A stretch of 64,000 nucleotides of DNA from Candidatus Latescibacterota bacterium (GTDB taxonomy: Bacteria > Latescibacterota > UBA2968 > GCA-2709665): the NCBI GenBank assembly GCA_021295655.1, contig JAGWBX010000007.1:1-64000 (forward strand), given 5' to 3'. This document shows, in pieces, positions 46,522 to 56,021 of this stretch (position 1 is the stretch's first letter; each line of letters begins with the position of its first letter). Position numbers and translations under genes: made by a program. The notes beneath the pieces are model-generated. The model was not told the origin of the DNA and made no database searches. It worked only from the letters and a program-made list of their open reading frames with translations.

Positions 46522-47631
46522 TTACAACCGCGGACGGCTGTCCGTCCCGTACCCCACGAGTTCCACGTATCCCCGCCCCATTCGCTTACCGTCACGGCCG
46601 GTGATTTCCACCGCGCCCTCCCAGTAGAACATCGACTTGATCAGCGCACTTCGATTCTCCTGGTCCGCCATCACGGGTCGTACCAACATCCGCAAATCCT
46701 CGCCGGGCAGCTCGATCTCCCATCGCGACGGATACACGGCATCCGTCTCGGGGCTCCTCCAGGTCTGCGTTGCGCGAATGGAAAACGCTTCAGCCCCCAG
46801 ATATCCGGCGTGCCCTGCGGCCGAGACGATGGTACCGCGCGCAAAATCCGCGGCGCCCGTGGTGTCCCGCAACACGTACAGCATCACGTCGCGGCCGTCG
46901 TCAAGCTGCAGGCTGAACCAGTCCCACCCCACCTGGTGGGCTTCGAGCTGGTTCGACCCGAATTCCTTGTCCATCCAGCTCCGGCCGGTTACCGCGAACC
47001 GCTCGCCGTTCAGCCTGATCTCGCCCGTGGTGGCAAGTCGGGTAAAGCTGTAATACTGGCTCGCCGCGGCCCTGGCGTTCCCTTTCCTGCTGAATCCGTT
47101 CGGCCCCTGGTAGATCATCGGCTTCGCCGGTCGGTTTGAAAGCGAGAATCCCATACGCTGCCCGGTGTCGGTCATCTCGAAATCGAAACCCGAGCCGTTC
47201 CAGCGCAGCGTCCACCGGGCATCCGTACCCGCGGGCGCCCGGCTCCAGGCGATCAGCGTATCGGGGTACTCGCCAAACCCGCCGAGCAGGGGTGTGATCC
47301 GGTAGATCACCTCGCTGAAGAAATGGCGTTGCGATTCGTGATCGCCGATGGCCGCGTGGCCCATGATCACATTTCCGGTGGCCCAACCCGAGGCCAGCGG
47401 AGGCGCCTGCGGCAACATCCCAACCCGGAAGAAGGTAAACTGGTACCCGAAACGCCGCCCGTCGTCCGACGTCAGATGTCCCGTAAAGTACCACCATTCC
47501 GTCTTGTAGCCGTCACGCGCCCAGTGATCGCACGGGAAGGACCAGGGATAGTCCGGCCGGGCGGTCTTCCACTCCTCGGCGTGGACCACGGAGGCGAGGG
47601 CGAGCAGGTAAAAAACGAGCGCAATCCGCAT
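46522..47631 (-). CDS. AttH/CrtC-like lipocalin, secreted
   Basis: 369 residues from the ATG at 47631, chosen because it opens a signal peptide (MRIALVFYLLALASVVHAEE); starts further upstream overlap the CehA gene. Family features are DYPWSFPCDHW, KTEWWYFTGHL, GRSWMDKEFGSNQL and WDWFSLQLDDG, typical of AttH/carotenoid-1,2-hydratase-like lipocalins. AttH acts with AttE (ATPase) and AttFG (FtsX permeases) in an envelope transport system of unknown substrate. The ATPase and permease lie 3.6 kb upstream. Confidence 0.85.
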   Translation of the reverse strand: MRIALVFYLLALASVVHAEEWKTARPDYPWSFPCDHWARDGYKTEWWYFTGHLTSDDGRRFGYQFTFFRVGMLPQAPPLASGWATGNVIMGHAAIGDHESQRHFFSEVIYRITPLLGGFGEYPDTLIAWSRAPAGTDARWTLRWNGSGFDFEMTDTGQRMGFSLSNRPAKPMIYQGPNGFSRKGNARAAASQYYSFTRLATTGEIRLNGERFAVTGRSWMDKEFGSNQLEAHQVGWDWFSLQLDDGRDVMLYVLRDTTGAADFARGTIVSAAGHAGYLGAEAFSIRATQTWRSPETDAVYPSRWEIELPGEDLRMLVRPVMADQENRSALIKSMFYWEGAVEITGRDGKRMGRGYVELVGYGTDSRPRL

Positions 47632-47678
47632 TCTGTCATTCCAGTGGCGGGCACGCTCCATTTTTCTTGTCACAAAGA

Positions 47679-49127
47679 TTAACCCTTTGCCAACCCCGTG
47701 AAGCCCTCCCGCCCGCGGCGGAAGAGGTCCCTTACGTCTTCTCGCTGTTGGTCGGTATTGTACCGGCCCCAGGTATCGATCCATTTCAGCGAGTCGTCGA
47801 TTCCATCCAGGAAATACCGGGCGGATTCATTTCGTTCTGCAGGGGGGCGGCCGCACGAGAAGTAGACCGGGCTGCCGTGGGCGTAGATGGACTGCCCGAA
47901 GCTGTCGCGCCCGTCGCCCCAGAGCCGCGCGGCGATCCACCCGTCCCTGTCGACCTCCACGCGGTGGCGGATGGCGCCATCGCGTTTGCCATCGGCAATG
48001 TTCCCCGCGTGGATGACGCGGCCGTTCATCACGATTTCGGCGCGATGGACCGGATAGAAGGATTCATAGCTGGCCTCGATCTCGAGCGTGCCGCCGTTGG
48101 GGCGCGGGACCGTGGATCCCATCGGCAGATCGTTGACCGTCAGATCGATGGCGGGACCATTGGTGATGAAGGTGTTGCCAGCCTTCATGCCGGCAATCCA
48201 GTTTTCGTAGGAAAACGCGTCGCTCGTGTTGACGTACACACGGTTGTTGGAGCAGACGAACCAGTCCGTGCCGGTGGATGCGGGCAGGCGGATGCCGCAG
48301 TTGAGGAGCTTGTACCAGAGATCGTATTCGGGGTCCATCCAGAATGGATCGAACAGGTTGAAGGCATCCAGCTTGCCCAGCACCGCGGCAACCGGCGCTT
48401 CCATGCCCCGGCCGTTGTGGCACCAGATGACGATACCGCCCTGGTCGCGCGCTTCGTCGCAACAGAAGCACAATGGAGGATAATCCGGGTCGAACTGTGC
48501 GGTGAGGATATGGCCGCGGCTCACAGGCTGAACGAGGTTGCGGATGTTGAGAAACATCACGTGTCCGTACCCGAAACCCCAGGGCGAGTTCTCGCCGTAG
48601 TGGCGGTTCTCTTCGCCGACGTCCAGGACGTGATGCGCGGTTGTGAAGTCGTTCATCACGCCAATGGGATATTTGTTGCTGGCGTAGGGGAGTTGCCTCC
48701 TGTCCAGGACGCTGACGACGGTCACGTTGTAGCCTTCTACGCTGCAGTCAATGGCCAGCCGGTCGTCCGGCCGCGTTTCCTTCTCATCATAGTGGATGTG
48801 GGTGTTGCCCGGGTACCAGTTGTTCTCCTGCGGGAAATACCATCGTTTGAGGCTGATTTCGACGTCTCTCGCGCCGTGTTCGGGCATGTCGACAACCGTG
48901 CGCAGGGGCTCGTATTCCGTCCCGCGTTCAACCAGAATGTCGGTGCGCCCACGGCCGCCCCGGACCTCAAAGGAACCGTTACAGAAGAAGAACGGCGTGC
49001 CCGGGCCCCGCTTCAGCACGGCCTCACGCGGATGTGCAAATCGGCCATCGGAGGTCAGCACGTGAACCTTGGCGTCGATCTGCTTGCCGGTCGCGCCGTC
49101 AAAGATATGCCCGTGCAGGATGCCCAT
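47679..49127 (-). CDS. CehA/McbA-family PHP-type metallohydrolase
   Basis: 482 residues. The N-terminal beta-sandwich (GHIFDGATGKQIDAKVHVL) is followed by the metal-dependent hydrolase region WYPGNTHIHYDEKETRPDD, then GGIVIWCHNGRG and STGTDWFVCSNNRVYV, as in CehA/McbA (carbaryl hydrolase-like) proteins of the PHP superfamily. No signal peptide is present. Its start lies downstream of an AAGAGAGG-like stretch. The substrate is unknown. Confidence 0.85.
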   Translation of the reverse strand: MGILHGHIFDGATGKQIDAKVHVLTSDGRFAHPREAVLKRGPGTPFFFCNGSFEVRGGRGRTDILVERGTEYEPLRTVVDMPEHGARDVEISLKRWYFPQENNWYPGNTHIHYDEKETRPDDRLAIDCSVEGYNVTVVSVLDRRQLPYASNKYPIGVMNDFTTAHHVLDVGEENRHYGENSPWGFGYGHVMFLNIRNLVQPVSRGHILTAQFDPDYPPLCFCCDEARDQGGIVIWCHNGRGMEAPVAAVLGKLDAFNLFDPFWMDPEYDLWYKLLNCGIRLPASTGTDWFVCSNNRVYVNTSDAFSYENWIAGMKAGNTFITNGPAIDLTVNDLPMGSTVPRPNGGTLEIEASYESFYPVHRAEIVMNGRVIHAGNIADGKRDGAIRHRVEVDRDGWIAARLWGDGRDSFGQSIYAHGSPVYFSCGRPPAERNESARYFLDGIDDSLKWIDTWGRYNTDQQREDVRDLFRRGREGFTGLAKG

Positions 49128-49293
49128 AGAGAACTCCAGGGAAAGAGTTTCAAGTTACAATGGTGCCGATCGTCCCCATCAGCCGCCGACGAATCCGCGC
49201 AGGTTCACTTCACACAGCCGGTGTCGAACGACACACATGCCAAAAGGGTATCCGGACTCATGCCGTCGATGAGTACAATGCCACTATGCCGAG

Positions 49294-49671
49294 CTACTCG
49301 CCAAACGCTTTCGCAAAGATCAGAAAATCGCCGAATCCTATGGTACCGTCCATGTCCAGATCAAACTGCGCATCAAATCCGATATCGCCCTGGTTCAATC
49401 CGAAATTCGCGACAAACTGCACGAAGTCGGCAAAGTCGACGGCACCGCTGCCATCGAAGTCCGCACTGGCGGTTGGAGGGACGATGCGCGGCGCCAGATT
49501 CCACAACACAATCGTGCTGTCCACGCTTCTACTGGCGAGAATCCGATCCGCAGTAGGGTCATCCACGATTGGGCAGGGAAGATTTACTTCGCCGCGCACA
49601 TGGTCCAGGACTTCCCAAGTGCGGGCTCGATTTCCTTGCCTGATTGAGTTCGTTCTGCTGTCATTGTGCAT
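49294..49671 (-). pseudogene. 3' fragment of a WD40-dockerin-like secreted protein
   Basis: 125 residues. The frame reads DRILASRSVDSTIVLWNL, a last WD40 blade, then two EF-hand/dockerin-like loops: DFDGSGAVDFADFVQFVANF and DLDMDGTIGFGDFLIFAKAF. Dockerin-like tails of this kind terminate large secreted proteins in several uncultured phyla. The N-terminal part, signal peptide and further blades are absent, so it looks like a 5'-deleted gene. The putative start has AGGAG only two bases upstream, which supports loss of the real start. Confidence 0.6.
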
Positions 49672-49775
49672 TCTCCTGTTTCTTGATTTCTACCAGCTGA
49701 TTCTTTAGCGCCTTTCTGTCACGTGCGTTCAGCGACGATCCCGCCTCCCGTCCGCTATCCAGCCTGTTTCCCGCG

Positions 49776-51038
49776 TCAGCCTTCGTCCTCCCCCGCCTCT
49801 CCCATTGCTTCCTTGTATTCGGCAATCCATTTTTCGGCGTCTTCTTCGGTATATGCCCCGATGACCGCGCCGCTGTGTTCCGGAAGCTCGTAGGACGTCC
49901 TCTTGCCGATGTGGGGCGTCAGCTTTTCCCGCAGGGCGTTTGCCGTTTCGTGGTACACCCCGTCCAGAATGGATTCCACCTCCTCCGGCGTCAATCCGCC
50001 GCCGAAGATCGCCCCGCTCACGTCGGTTTCTTCGCCGATAGACTCCGTAATGCGCTGGTTAAAGGAGTCGGGGTATTCCACGTGGCTCCTCACGCCCCGA
50101 AACTGCGCCTCGGCGAGGTCCGCACCCTGCAGATTCGCTCCCACGATAAATGCGCCCTGCAGATGCGTTCGGCTCAGCGCTGCGCCGCGCAGCGTCGATC
50201 GGGCAAGATCGGCGCCCTGCAGGTTCGCCCGGGAAAGGCTCGCGGCGTCGAGTCGCGCCCCAACCAGGTCCGCGCCCTGCAGCCTCGCCCACGAAAGACC
50301 GGCCACCTGAAGGTGCGCCCATGACAGGTCCGCGCCCTGGAGTTGCGCCCCGACCAGGTCCGCGCCCTGCAGCCTCGCCTCCGCAAGATTGGCGCCGCAC
50401 AGGTACGCGGCACACAATGCAGCTCCATTCAGCCAGCTTCCCTGCAGGTCGATTTCAAGTCCTTTGCAGATCCCGCGACGGGAGGCGAACAGCAGGCTAA
50501 GCAGGCTCTGGACCTCCTCCGAAGGATTCGATCTGTGCCTTCTCCGATACGTGTCCTGCCCCGTGGTTCGGCGTATATGCGAGCAAAGAATGTCCAGCAC
50601 GGGCTGTCGCAACGTTTCGGTATCCTCCGCGAGGTGTAAGAGTTCATAGGCGCCGCCCAGGCGAACGGCTACTGACTCGTGCCCCACGTGTTCGACGCCG
50701 TTATGCAGTCGCAGATGTCTTTGGCCCAGTTCGGCGTCTCGGCTCGCGCGCGCCTGCTCCGCAGTGGCCCTGGCCTGCTCTACAGCCGCGTTGGCCTGTG
50801 CTCTCGCAACCGCTTCCATCTCTCTGGCGTGTTTGTAGGACATCAGGGCGTTCAGGGCAACCAGGACTCCGGCAGCGCCTATACCCAGGAACTTGAGCGT
50901 ATCGGCTCTCTGTTGCAGACCCAGAACCGTGGACATGGAATATGCGGCCCCGGGTATGACCAGAAAGCAAAGGAATGCCCCCAGTGCAAGTACGAGCAGG
51001 GCGATCAAAACGCTCTGCAAGATCAGGAAAAGATTCAT
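49776..51038 (-). CDS. membrane-anchored pentapeptide-repeat protein
   Basis: 420 residues. Two N-terminal membrane helices (LFLILQSVLIALLVLALGAF and another near 45-65), an Ala/Glu-rich coiled segment, then about 20 pentapeptide repeats (A(D/N)LxxAxLQGADL) around residues 210-330. The last 80 residues are acidic. Pentapeptide repeats form a right-handed quadrilateral helix. Membrane-anchored forms are known in many bacteria, with unclear function. It lies 165 bases downstream of the AttFG-like gene stop. Confidence 0.88.
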   Translation of the reverse strand: MNLFLILQSVLIALLVLALGAFLCFLVIPGAAYSMSTVLGLQQRADTLKFLGIGAAGVLVALNALMSYKHAREMEAVARAQANAAVEQARATAEQARASRDAELGQRHLRLHNGVEHVGHESVAVRLGGAYELLHLAEDTETLRQPVLDILCSHIRRTTGQDTYRRRHRSNPSEEVQSLLSLLFASRRGICKGLEIDLQGSWLNGAALCAAYLCGANLAEARLQGADLVGAQLQGADLSWAHLQVAGLSWARLQGADLVGARLDAASLSRANLQGADLARSTLRGAALSRTHLQGAFIVGANLQGADLAEAQFRGVRSHVEYPDSFNQRITESIGEETDVSGAIFGGGLTPEEVESILDGVYHETANALREKLTPHIGKRTSYELPEHSGAVIGAYTEEDAEKWIAEYKEAMGEAGEDEG

Positions 51039-51202
51039 TGGGTCCTCGCTGTATAGTGGCTGTATTCAGACTCGGGATCAGATGTTGTCTCGCGCCCCGG
51101 ATATGCCGGACGCAGGCCCACGCGGAGTTTGCATCGCACTATCGGAAATATTCAGCCTCATGCTGCCATTGGCAAACAGAATTCGCGGCACGCCGCCCTG
51201 CT

Positions 51203-53773
51203 CTACGCCAGCAGATCGTCCCGGCCCAGTTCGGTTGCCGGCGTACGGCTGGCGCGCGCCGCAGGGTAGAGACTTGCCAGCAAGGCCGCGCCGAGTATGG
51301 CGGCAACCTGCTGGAGAACGGGTCCCCAGGGCCAATAGAGCTGTATGGTCCATCCGAAATACGCCCGGTTGATCTCGAAAACAAGGACCCCCGCCAGCAG
51401 CACGCCCCCAAGAAGTCCGAGTCCCAATCCCAGCAGTCCGAACCCCATGCCCTGGCCCAGAAACACCAGGAAGACCTGGCTGCGCTTCGCGCCAACTGCG
51501 CGGTACAACGCCAGTTCGGTCACCTGCTCTCGCACGAGTACGAGAAGCATCAACATGATTCCGCAAACGGCAATCAGCAGGCTCATGCCCTGCAGAATCC
51601 GGGTGACCAGAAACGTCTGGTCGAAAATCCGGAACACTTCGTCTCTAAGCCGTCGATTGCTGCGAATTTGAAGCGGCGCATTCGAATACCTCGCATTCAG
51701 ACTCTCTATTACCTTGTCCGCGTCCCACCCTGGCTTGAGGAAGAGCGCCGCGCCGTTGACCGGACCCGGGCCGAAGGTCGCCTCCAGTGTTTTCAGATCC
51801 ATGACAACCGCGCCGCCGCCGGTATGGTAGTCGTAGTACACACCCGCCACTGCAAAACGAACCTCCCCGTCCGGCCCGTAAACCGCGATTTCCTCACCCG
51901 TCCACGTATCGGTCCCGCGGGCAAGCGTTTCTCCAATAAGAACCGCGGATTCCTCCCGGACCCCTCGAAACGCTTCATCCACGTTCCCGTCGAGCAGCGG
52001 AAAACGTACCTCGCCCCCCGGAAGCGCCATGTCAACCCCGGCCAGTCCGATCTGACGGTTTCCGGACCAGGCGGGGAAACCGCGGAGGCGGTCCACCATC
52101 GCCACGCCCGGAAGACTCGCCAGATCCGCGACCAGTTCATCATCCAGGGTGCCCTCGTTCCCGCGGCCCCGCCAGGAAGCAGGCGAAATATACACGTCTG
52201 CCCGTACCGACGCGTTGACCCACACCTCCATCGTTCGCCGGAAACTTCCGATCATCAGCGTGATGCCCACCAGCATGCTGACGGCGATGGCCAGAGACGC
52301 CACCGCGAATGACGTGGTACGGATGCGGGCGGCCAGGGCCCTCAGGCTGTAACCCGGTCCGAATCCCCTTGCACGCACCCGGCCGCAAACCTGGATGATC
52401 GTAAATGGCGCGCACAACGGCAGTCCGATGAGGAGCGCCACGCAAAGCACGAACCCGGCGTGTTTCCATTCCCTTCCCCATGCGAGGTACCATATGCCGG
52501 CCGCCGCGATAGTTCCCGTGCCCGCCGAAAAGAGCCGCAATGCCAGCGACCCCGTCCGCTCCTGAAGCGGGACTGCCGAAAGCAGGGCGCGGGTATCCCG
52601 CCGACTCATGTCAAGCGCGGGCGTCAGGGCGCCCGCAAGAGCCCCGCCTATCCCGATCGCCACACCCAGGCCGTATAACCACCCTGGCAACGTCAGGGAT
52701 GAGATTTCCTCCAGGAGGTAGAGATTGGTGATCGTCGCGCTCACGACCTCCAGGTTCGCCTCGGCGGCCCAGTACCCCAACGGCAGCCCGAGCAGCACCC
52801 CCACCGCCCCCAGAAGCGCCACCTCCCCCAGTATCAGCGCAAGAACCTGAGCCCGTGTGGCGCCGAGCGAGCGCAGAAGTCCGAACTCCGTCCGACGCCG
52901 TAACAGCCCCGCCTGCGTGCTGCTGTAAACCAGAAACAACCCTGCGAACAGGCTGATCAGGCTCATCGCCGACAGATTCAGCCTGAACGCCGAAAGCAGT
53001 CCCTGCGCCTGCTCCGACCGCTGGCCGGGCGACGCCACGCGCACCCCGGGTCCAAGCCTTTCCTGCAATCGTCTTCGGACACTGGCGGCGTCGGCGCCCC
53101 GGGCCACACGTACGTCAATCTGATGAAGCTCACCCTTTCGCCCCAGCAACGCCTGCGCCTGCGCGATATCCATCACCACCAGTTTCCGGCTGGCTGCCGG
53201 GCTCAACGCCTGGAAATCCACCAGCGCCCCCACGCGCAACCGCACCCGCCGAACCCCGCTGTGCACTTCGAACGTATCGCCCACGGACCAGCCGAACCGC
53301 TCAGCCAGGGCCGGCGTGACCGCGCTCCAACCGTCTCCCGCGAGCGCGGAGGAGAAATCGCCGGGGTCCCCCCGCCATGGGATCCGCATTGGCGTGAAGA
53401 AATCGACCCCCAGCACATCCAGAAAGAACCGCTCCCGGCCCGCCAGCGCGACGTCCGTCCGGTACAACGGCCAGGCCGCCGCCACACCCTCCACGGACAG
53501 CACTTCGGGATACAGGTATTCCGAAAACGCAGGCGTTTTTCCCAGCACGCTCAAGTCCGCCTCCCCGCTTACCGCCCGCACGGTACCCTCAAACGCGGCC
53601 AGCGCATTGAAATTCACAATCTGAATGGAGAGCACTGAAGCAACACCGAGCGCCACGCCGGATACCGTCAGAAAATAGAGGCTGCCTCCCGCGCGCAGTT
53701 GGGCGCCAATCGATTTTGCGAAATAGCGGATCAACAGAACGCCCCTGATCTCCAAAGAGCGGTCAACGTACAA
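51203..53773 (-). CDS. AttFG-like double FtsX permease
   Basis: 856 residues with two FtsX-type halves. Each has a large periplasmic segment and sets of helices (about 30-55, 255-390, then 480-500 and 720-830). The C-terminal helix set has FRIFDQTFLVTRILQGM and AVGAKRSQVFLVFLGQ, the FtsX cytosolic coupling region. The length and duplication match AttF-AttG fusions in AttEFGH-type systems rather than LolCE. It begins 22 bases after the ATPase stop. Confidence 0.88.
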   Translation of the reverse strand: MYVDRSLEIRGVLLIRYFAKSIGAQLRAGGSLYFLTVSGVALGVASVLSIQIVNFNALAAFEGTVRAVSGEADLSVLGKTPAFSEYLYPEVLSVEGVAAAWPLYRTDVALAGRERFFLDVLGVDFFTPMRIPWRGDPGDFSSALAGDGWSAVTPALAERFGWSVGDTFEVHSGVRRVRLRVGALVDFQALSPAASRKLVVMDIAQAQALLGRKGELHQIDVRVARGADAASVRRRLQERLGPGVRVASPGQRSEQAQGLLSAFRLNLSAMSLISLFAGLFLVYSSTQAGLLRRRTEFGLLRSLGATRAQVLALILGEVALLGAVGVLLGLPLGYWAAEANLEVVSATITNLYLLEEISSLTLPGWLYGLGVAIGIGGALAGALTPALDMSRRDTRALLSAVPLQERTGSLALRLFSAGTGTIAAAGIWYLAWGREWKHAGFVLCVALLIGLPLCAPFTIIQVCGRVRARGFGPGYSLRALAARIRTTSFAVASLAIAVSMLVGITLMIGSFRRTMEVWVNASVRADVYISPASWRGRGNEGTLDDELVADLASLPGVAMVDRLRGFPAWSGNRQIGLAGVDMALPGGEVRFPLLDGNVDEAFRGVREESAVLIGETLARGTDTWTGEEIAVYGPDGEVRFAVAGVYYDYHTGGGAVVMDLKTLEATFGPGPVNGAALFLKPGWDADKVIESLNARYSNAPLQIRSNRRLRDEVFRIFDQTFLVTRILQGMSLLIAVCGIMLMLLVLVREQVTELALYRAVGAKRSQVFLVFLGQGMGFGLLGLGLGLLGGVLLAGVLVFEINRAYFGWTIQLYWPWGPVLQQVAAILGAALLASLYPAARASRTPATELGRDDLLA

Positions 53774-53795
53774 TGCGCTCGCCGCTTTGGGCGGG

Positions 53796-54512
53796 TCACG
53801 CGGGGGCGCACGGCGAGGACGGATGGCTCAGCTCTCCGCTGTGCAGTTCCCAGACCTCATCCGCCAGTGTGGCGAATTCCCGACTGTGTGTCACGTATAC
53901 CAGCGTCGCACCCTCATTCTCAACCAGTTCCATCATCAGGTCCATCACCCGCCGTCCGTTCTCGTCGTCCAGGTTCCCCGTCGGTTCGTCCGCCAGCAGC
54001 AAACCGGGCCGGCGCAACAATGCCCGGCAGATGGCCACACGCTGCTGCTCGCCGCCGGACAGCTTCTGCACCGGGTCTCCGGCGCGGCCGGCCAGGTCCA
54101 CGCGTTCCAGGAGCTCCATCACGCGGGTGCGGTACAATCGGGGCTTTTCCCCCGCAATCATCGCCGGCAACGCGACGTTGTCCGCCACCGGCAGGTGCGG
54201 CATCAGATAGAAAAACTGGAAGATAAGCCCAACCTCGTCCCTCCGAAGTTTCGTTCGAGCTTCTTCCGACAGTGCGCTCAGGTCCCGCCGGCCCACGCGC
54301 ACAACTCCGTCCGTGGGAACGTCAATGCCCGCGGCCAGGTGCAGCAGGGTGGACTTCCCGCTCCCGCTGCGTCCCACAACCGCTACCCTTCGGGCCGGCT
54401 TAACGACAAAGGACACGCCGCGAAGCGCAAAACGCAATCCGACGCCTGCATCGTAGGCTTTCGAGACGTTTTCAAACGAGAGTGCGTTTGCTGCTTCGAA
54501 TTCACCGTTCAT
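53796..54512 (-). CDS. AttE/LolD-like ABC ATPase
   Basis: 238 residues. Walker A GRSGSGKSTLLHL, Q-loop LIFQFFYLMPHL, signature LSGGEQQRVAI and Walker B LLLADEPTGNLD; a MacB/LolD-type ATPase. With the following FtsX permease and the distant AttH-like lipocalin it forms an AttEFGH-like set. Confidence 0.92.
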   Translation of the reverse strand: MNGEFEAANALSFENVSKAYDAGVGLRFALRGVSFVVKPARRVAVVGRSGSGKSTLLHLAAGIDVPTDGVVRVGRRDLSALSEEARTKLRRDEVGLIFQFFYLMPHLPVADNVALPAMIAGEKPRLYRTRVMELLERVDLAGRAGDPVQKLSGGEQQRVAICRALLRRPGLLLADEPTGNLDDENGRRVMDLMMELVENEGATLVYVTHSREFATLADEVWELHSGELSHPSSPCAPA

Positions 54513-54656
54513 CGAGACCGTATCGTGGAAAAACGCGAGGTATCGCGGGGACAGGTCATTGGAGCGTGCAGAAGGAATGCGGTTGCGATCACGGCTGTTT
54601 TCCCGTATCTATTTCAGCGCGGATCGTAATGCGCACAAATCTCCGGGGGCATCCCT

Positions 54657-55715
54657 GTGTTGTCATTCACCAGGAAGAAACACACGCTCACCAGCCTGGC
54701 GCGGACCTGCGGGTGAGCGGCCAAAGTCAGTCCGGTCGGACTGAAGAAACTTCTGGACGGCCTGCCGCAAAACGCCGATCCGAATCTGATGGTGGGTTTT
54801 AAGTCCAGCGACGACGCCGGCGTCTACCGAATGGACGACGAGACCGCCCTTGTGCTCACGGCGGACTTCATCACGCCTCCGGTGGACGATCCGTACGTTT
54901 TCGGACAGATCGGTGCAGCCAACGCCCTTAGCGACGTCTACGCCATGGGCGGACGGCCGATCGCCTGCCTGAACCTGATCGGATTTCCATCCCGGCGCCT
55001 GGGGCCGGAGGTCCTGGAGGGCATCGTCGAGGGCGCCCTCAACAAGATCACGGAAGCCGGCGCCGTACTGGCGGGAGGGCACACCACCGACGATGAGGAA
55101 CCCAAATTCGGCCTGTCCGTGACCGGAGTCGTGCACCCTGAAAAATACTGGCACAACGCAGGCGCCCGGCCGGGCGACCTGCTCATCCTGACCAAGCCCA
55201 TCGGCAGCGGCGTGCTGTTCAATGCAAATCTCAAAGGATGGGTCTCGGACGCGGCGATGCAGGAATGCCTGAACGTCACAGCCGCCCTCAACAAAACCGC
55301 GGCTGACGTCATGACCGGGTTCGACGTCCACGCGGCTACCGACGTGACCGGCTTCGGCCTGGCCGGCCACGCCCTCGAGATTGCGAGGGGCTCCGGGCTC
55401 ACCCTGGAGATCTCCACGGCGGAGGTCCCAGTGATGTCGGAGGCCCTTGAAATGTATGAGAAAGGCGTGGGTACCGGCGCCAACGCCGCCAACCGGGAAC
55501 TCATCCGGGACGCGACCCGTTGTGACGCGGCCCTGCCTGAACCGCACGACGAGGTATTCGTCGATCCCCAGACCAGCGGGGGTTTGCTGGTCTCGGTTCC
55601 GCCCCACCAGGGCCGGAGCCTCCTGGCCGCCCTGCACGACGCCGGAGAGGAAGCGGCGCGGATCATCGGTTCCGTGAAGCCTCTCGATGGAAACACGCAG
55701 ATTATCTTTTCGTAG
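54657..55715 (+). CDS. selD: selenide,water dikinase SelD, a selenoprotein with in-frame UGA
   Basis: About 352 residues from a GTG at 54657 (CCGGGGG upstream). SelD makes selenophosphate from selenide and ATP. Read through the TGA at 54714-54716 (residue 20), the frame gives TSLARTCG-Sec-AAKVSPVG, the catalytic motif of SelD, with the essential lysine three residues after Sec. It continues into GFKSSDDAGVY, DFITPPVDDPYVFG, GAANALSDVYAMGG and GGHTTDDEEP. A conventional call would start at 54789 and lose the active site. The TAG stop at 55713-55715 is formed with the edge of an inverted-repeat element. Alternative TTG start 54660. Confidence 0.9.
54714..54743 (+). promoter_or_regulatory. UGA-Sec codon and bacterial SECIS element in selD
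   Basis: After TGA (54714-54716) a hairpin CAGTCC / GGACTG (54728-54733 and 54738-54743) encloses the loop GGTC (54734-54737). The gap between UGA and loop is 17 bases, inside the accepted range for bacterial SECIS, and the GGUC loop matches the SelB-recognised type. Coding on both sides stays in frame. Confidence 0.8.
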
Positions 55716-56021
55716 TGGTCTGTCCCGAAAATATCTCACCCTTAGCAGTCTGTTGATAAAGTCGCTCTGCAGGCGAGGCCGAGTCATTGTGGCCGAAGGC
55801 AAGGCGCGCAACCGAGTCGAATCGAGCGATTCGGCGCGCAAGGGCCGGCCGCCTGTCTGCGTGCACCGCACAGGCAGGTAGCCCGGATGGACTTTTTCAA
55901 CGGGCTGTTAGGCCGCCGATTCATCCCGTCTCGCTACGTTGCTTGTGCTGAGCTTGTCGAAGGATGCGAGCCGGGCGACTCGACGGCTGAATTCAAGCTA
56001 TCTATTTCCGGGACAGACCAC
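55715..56021. mobile_element. MITE-like element, family A, interrupted by a nested family B copy
   Basis: The left end GTGGTCTGTCCCGAAAATAT and right end ATTTCCGGGACAGACCAC are inverted repeats. TA occurs on both flanks (55713-55714 and 56022-56023), as in Tc1/IS630-type elements. A family B copy sits inside it at 55746-55907. Its two edges give the TAG stops of selD and trmB. A REP-like motif lies at 55948-55963. Confidence 0.75.
55746..55907. mobile_element. MITE-like element, family B, copy 2, nested inside family A
   Basis: 162 bp from CAGTCTGTTGATAAAGTC to GACTTTTTCAACGGGCTG, with the same internal hairpin as copy 1. TTAG is repeated on both flanks. Identity with copy 1 is high over the outer 30 bases and the central hairpin; a block near the middle is rearranged. 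Confidence 0.75.

Noticed and set aside
47667..49556. Long plus-strand frame of 629 codons
   Set aside because: It lies antisense to the CehA-like gene, has no ribosome site and has composition typical of a shadow frame.
50140..50420. Tandem repeats resembling a CRISPR array
   Set aside because: The periodicity is 15 or 30 bases and codes for pentapeptide repeats; there are no unique spacers.
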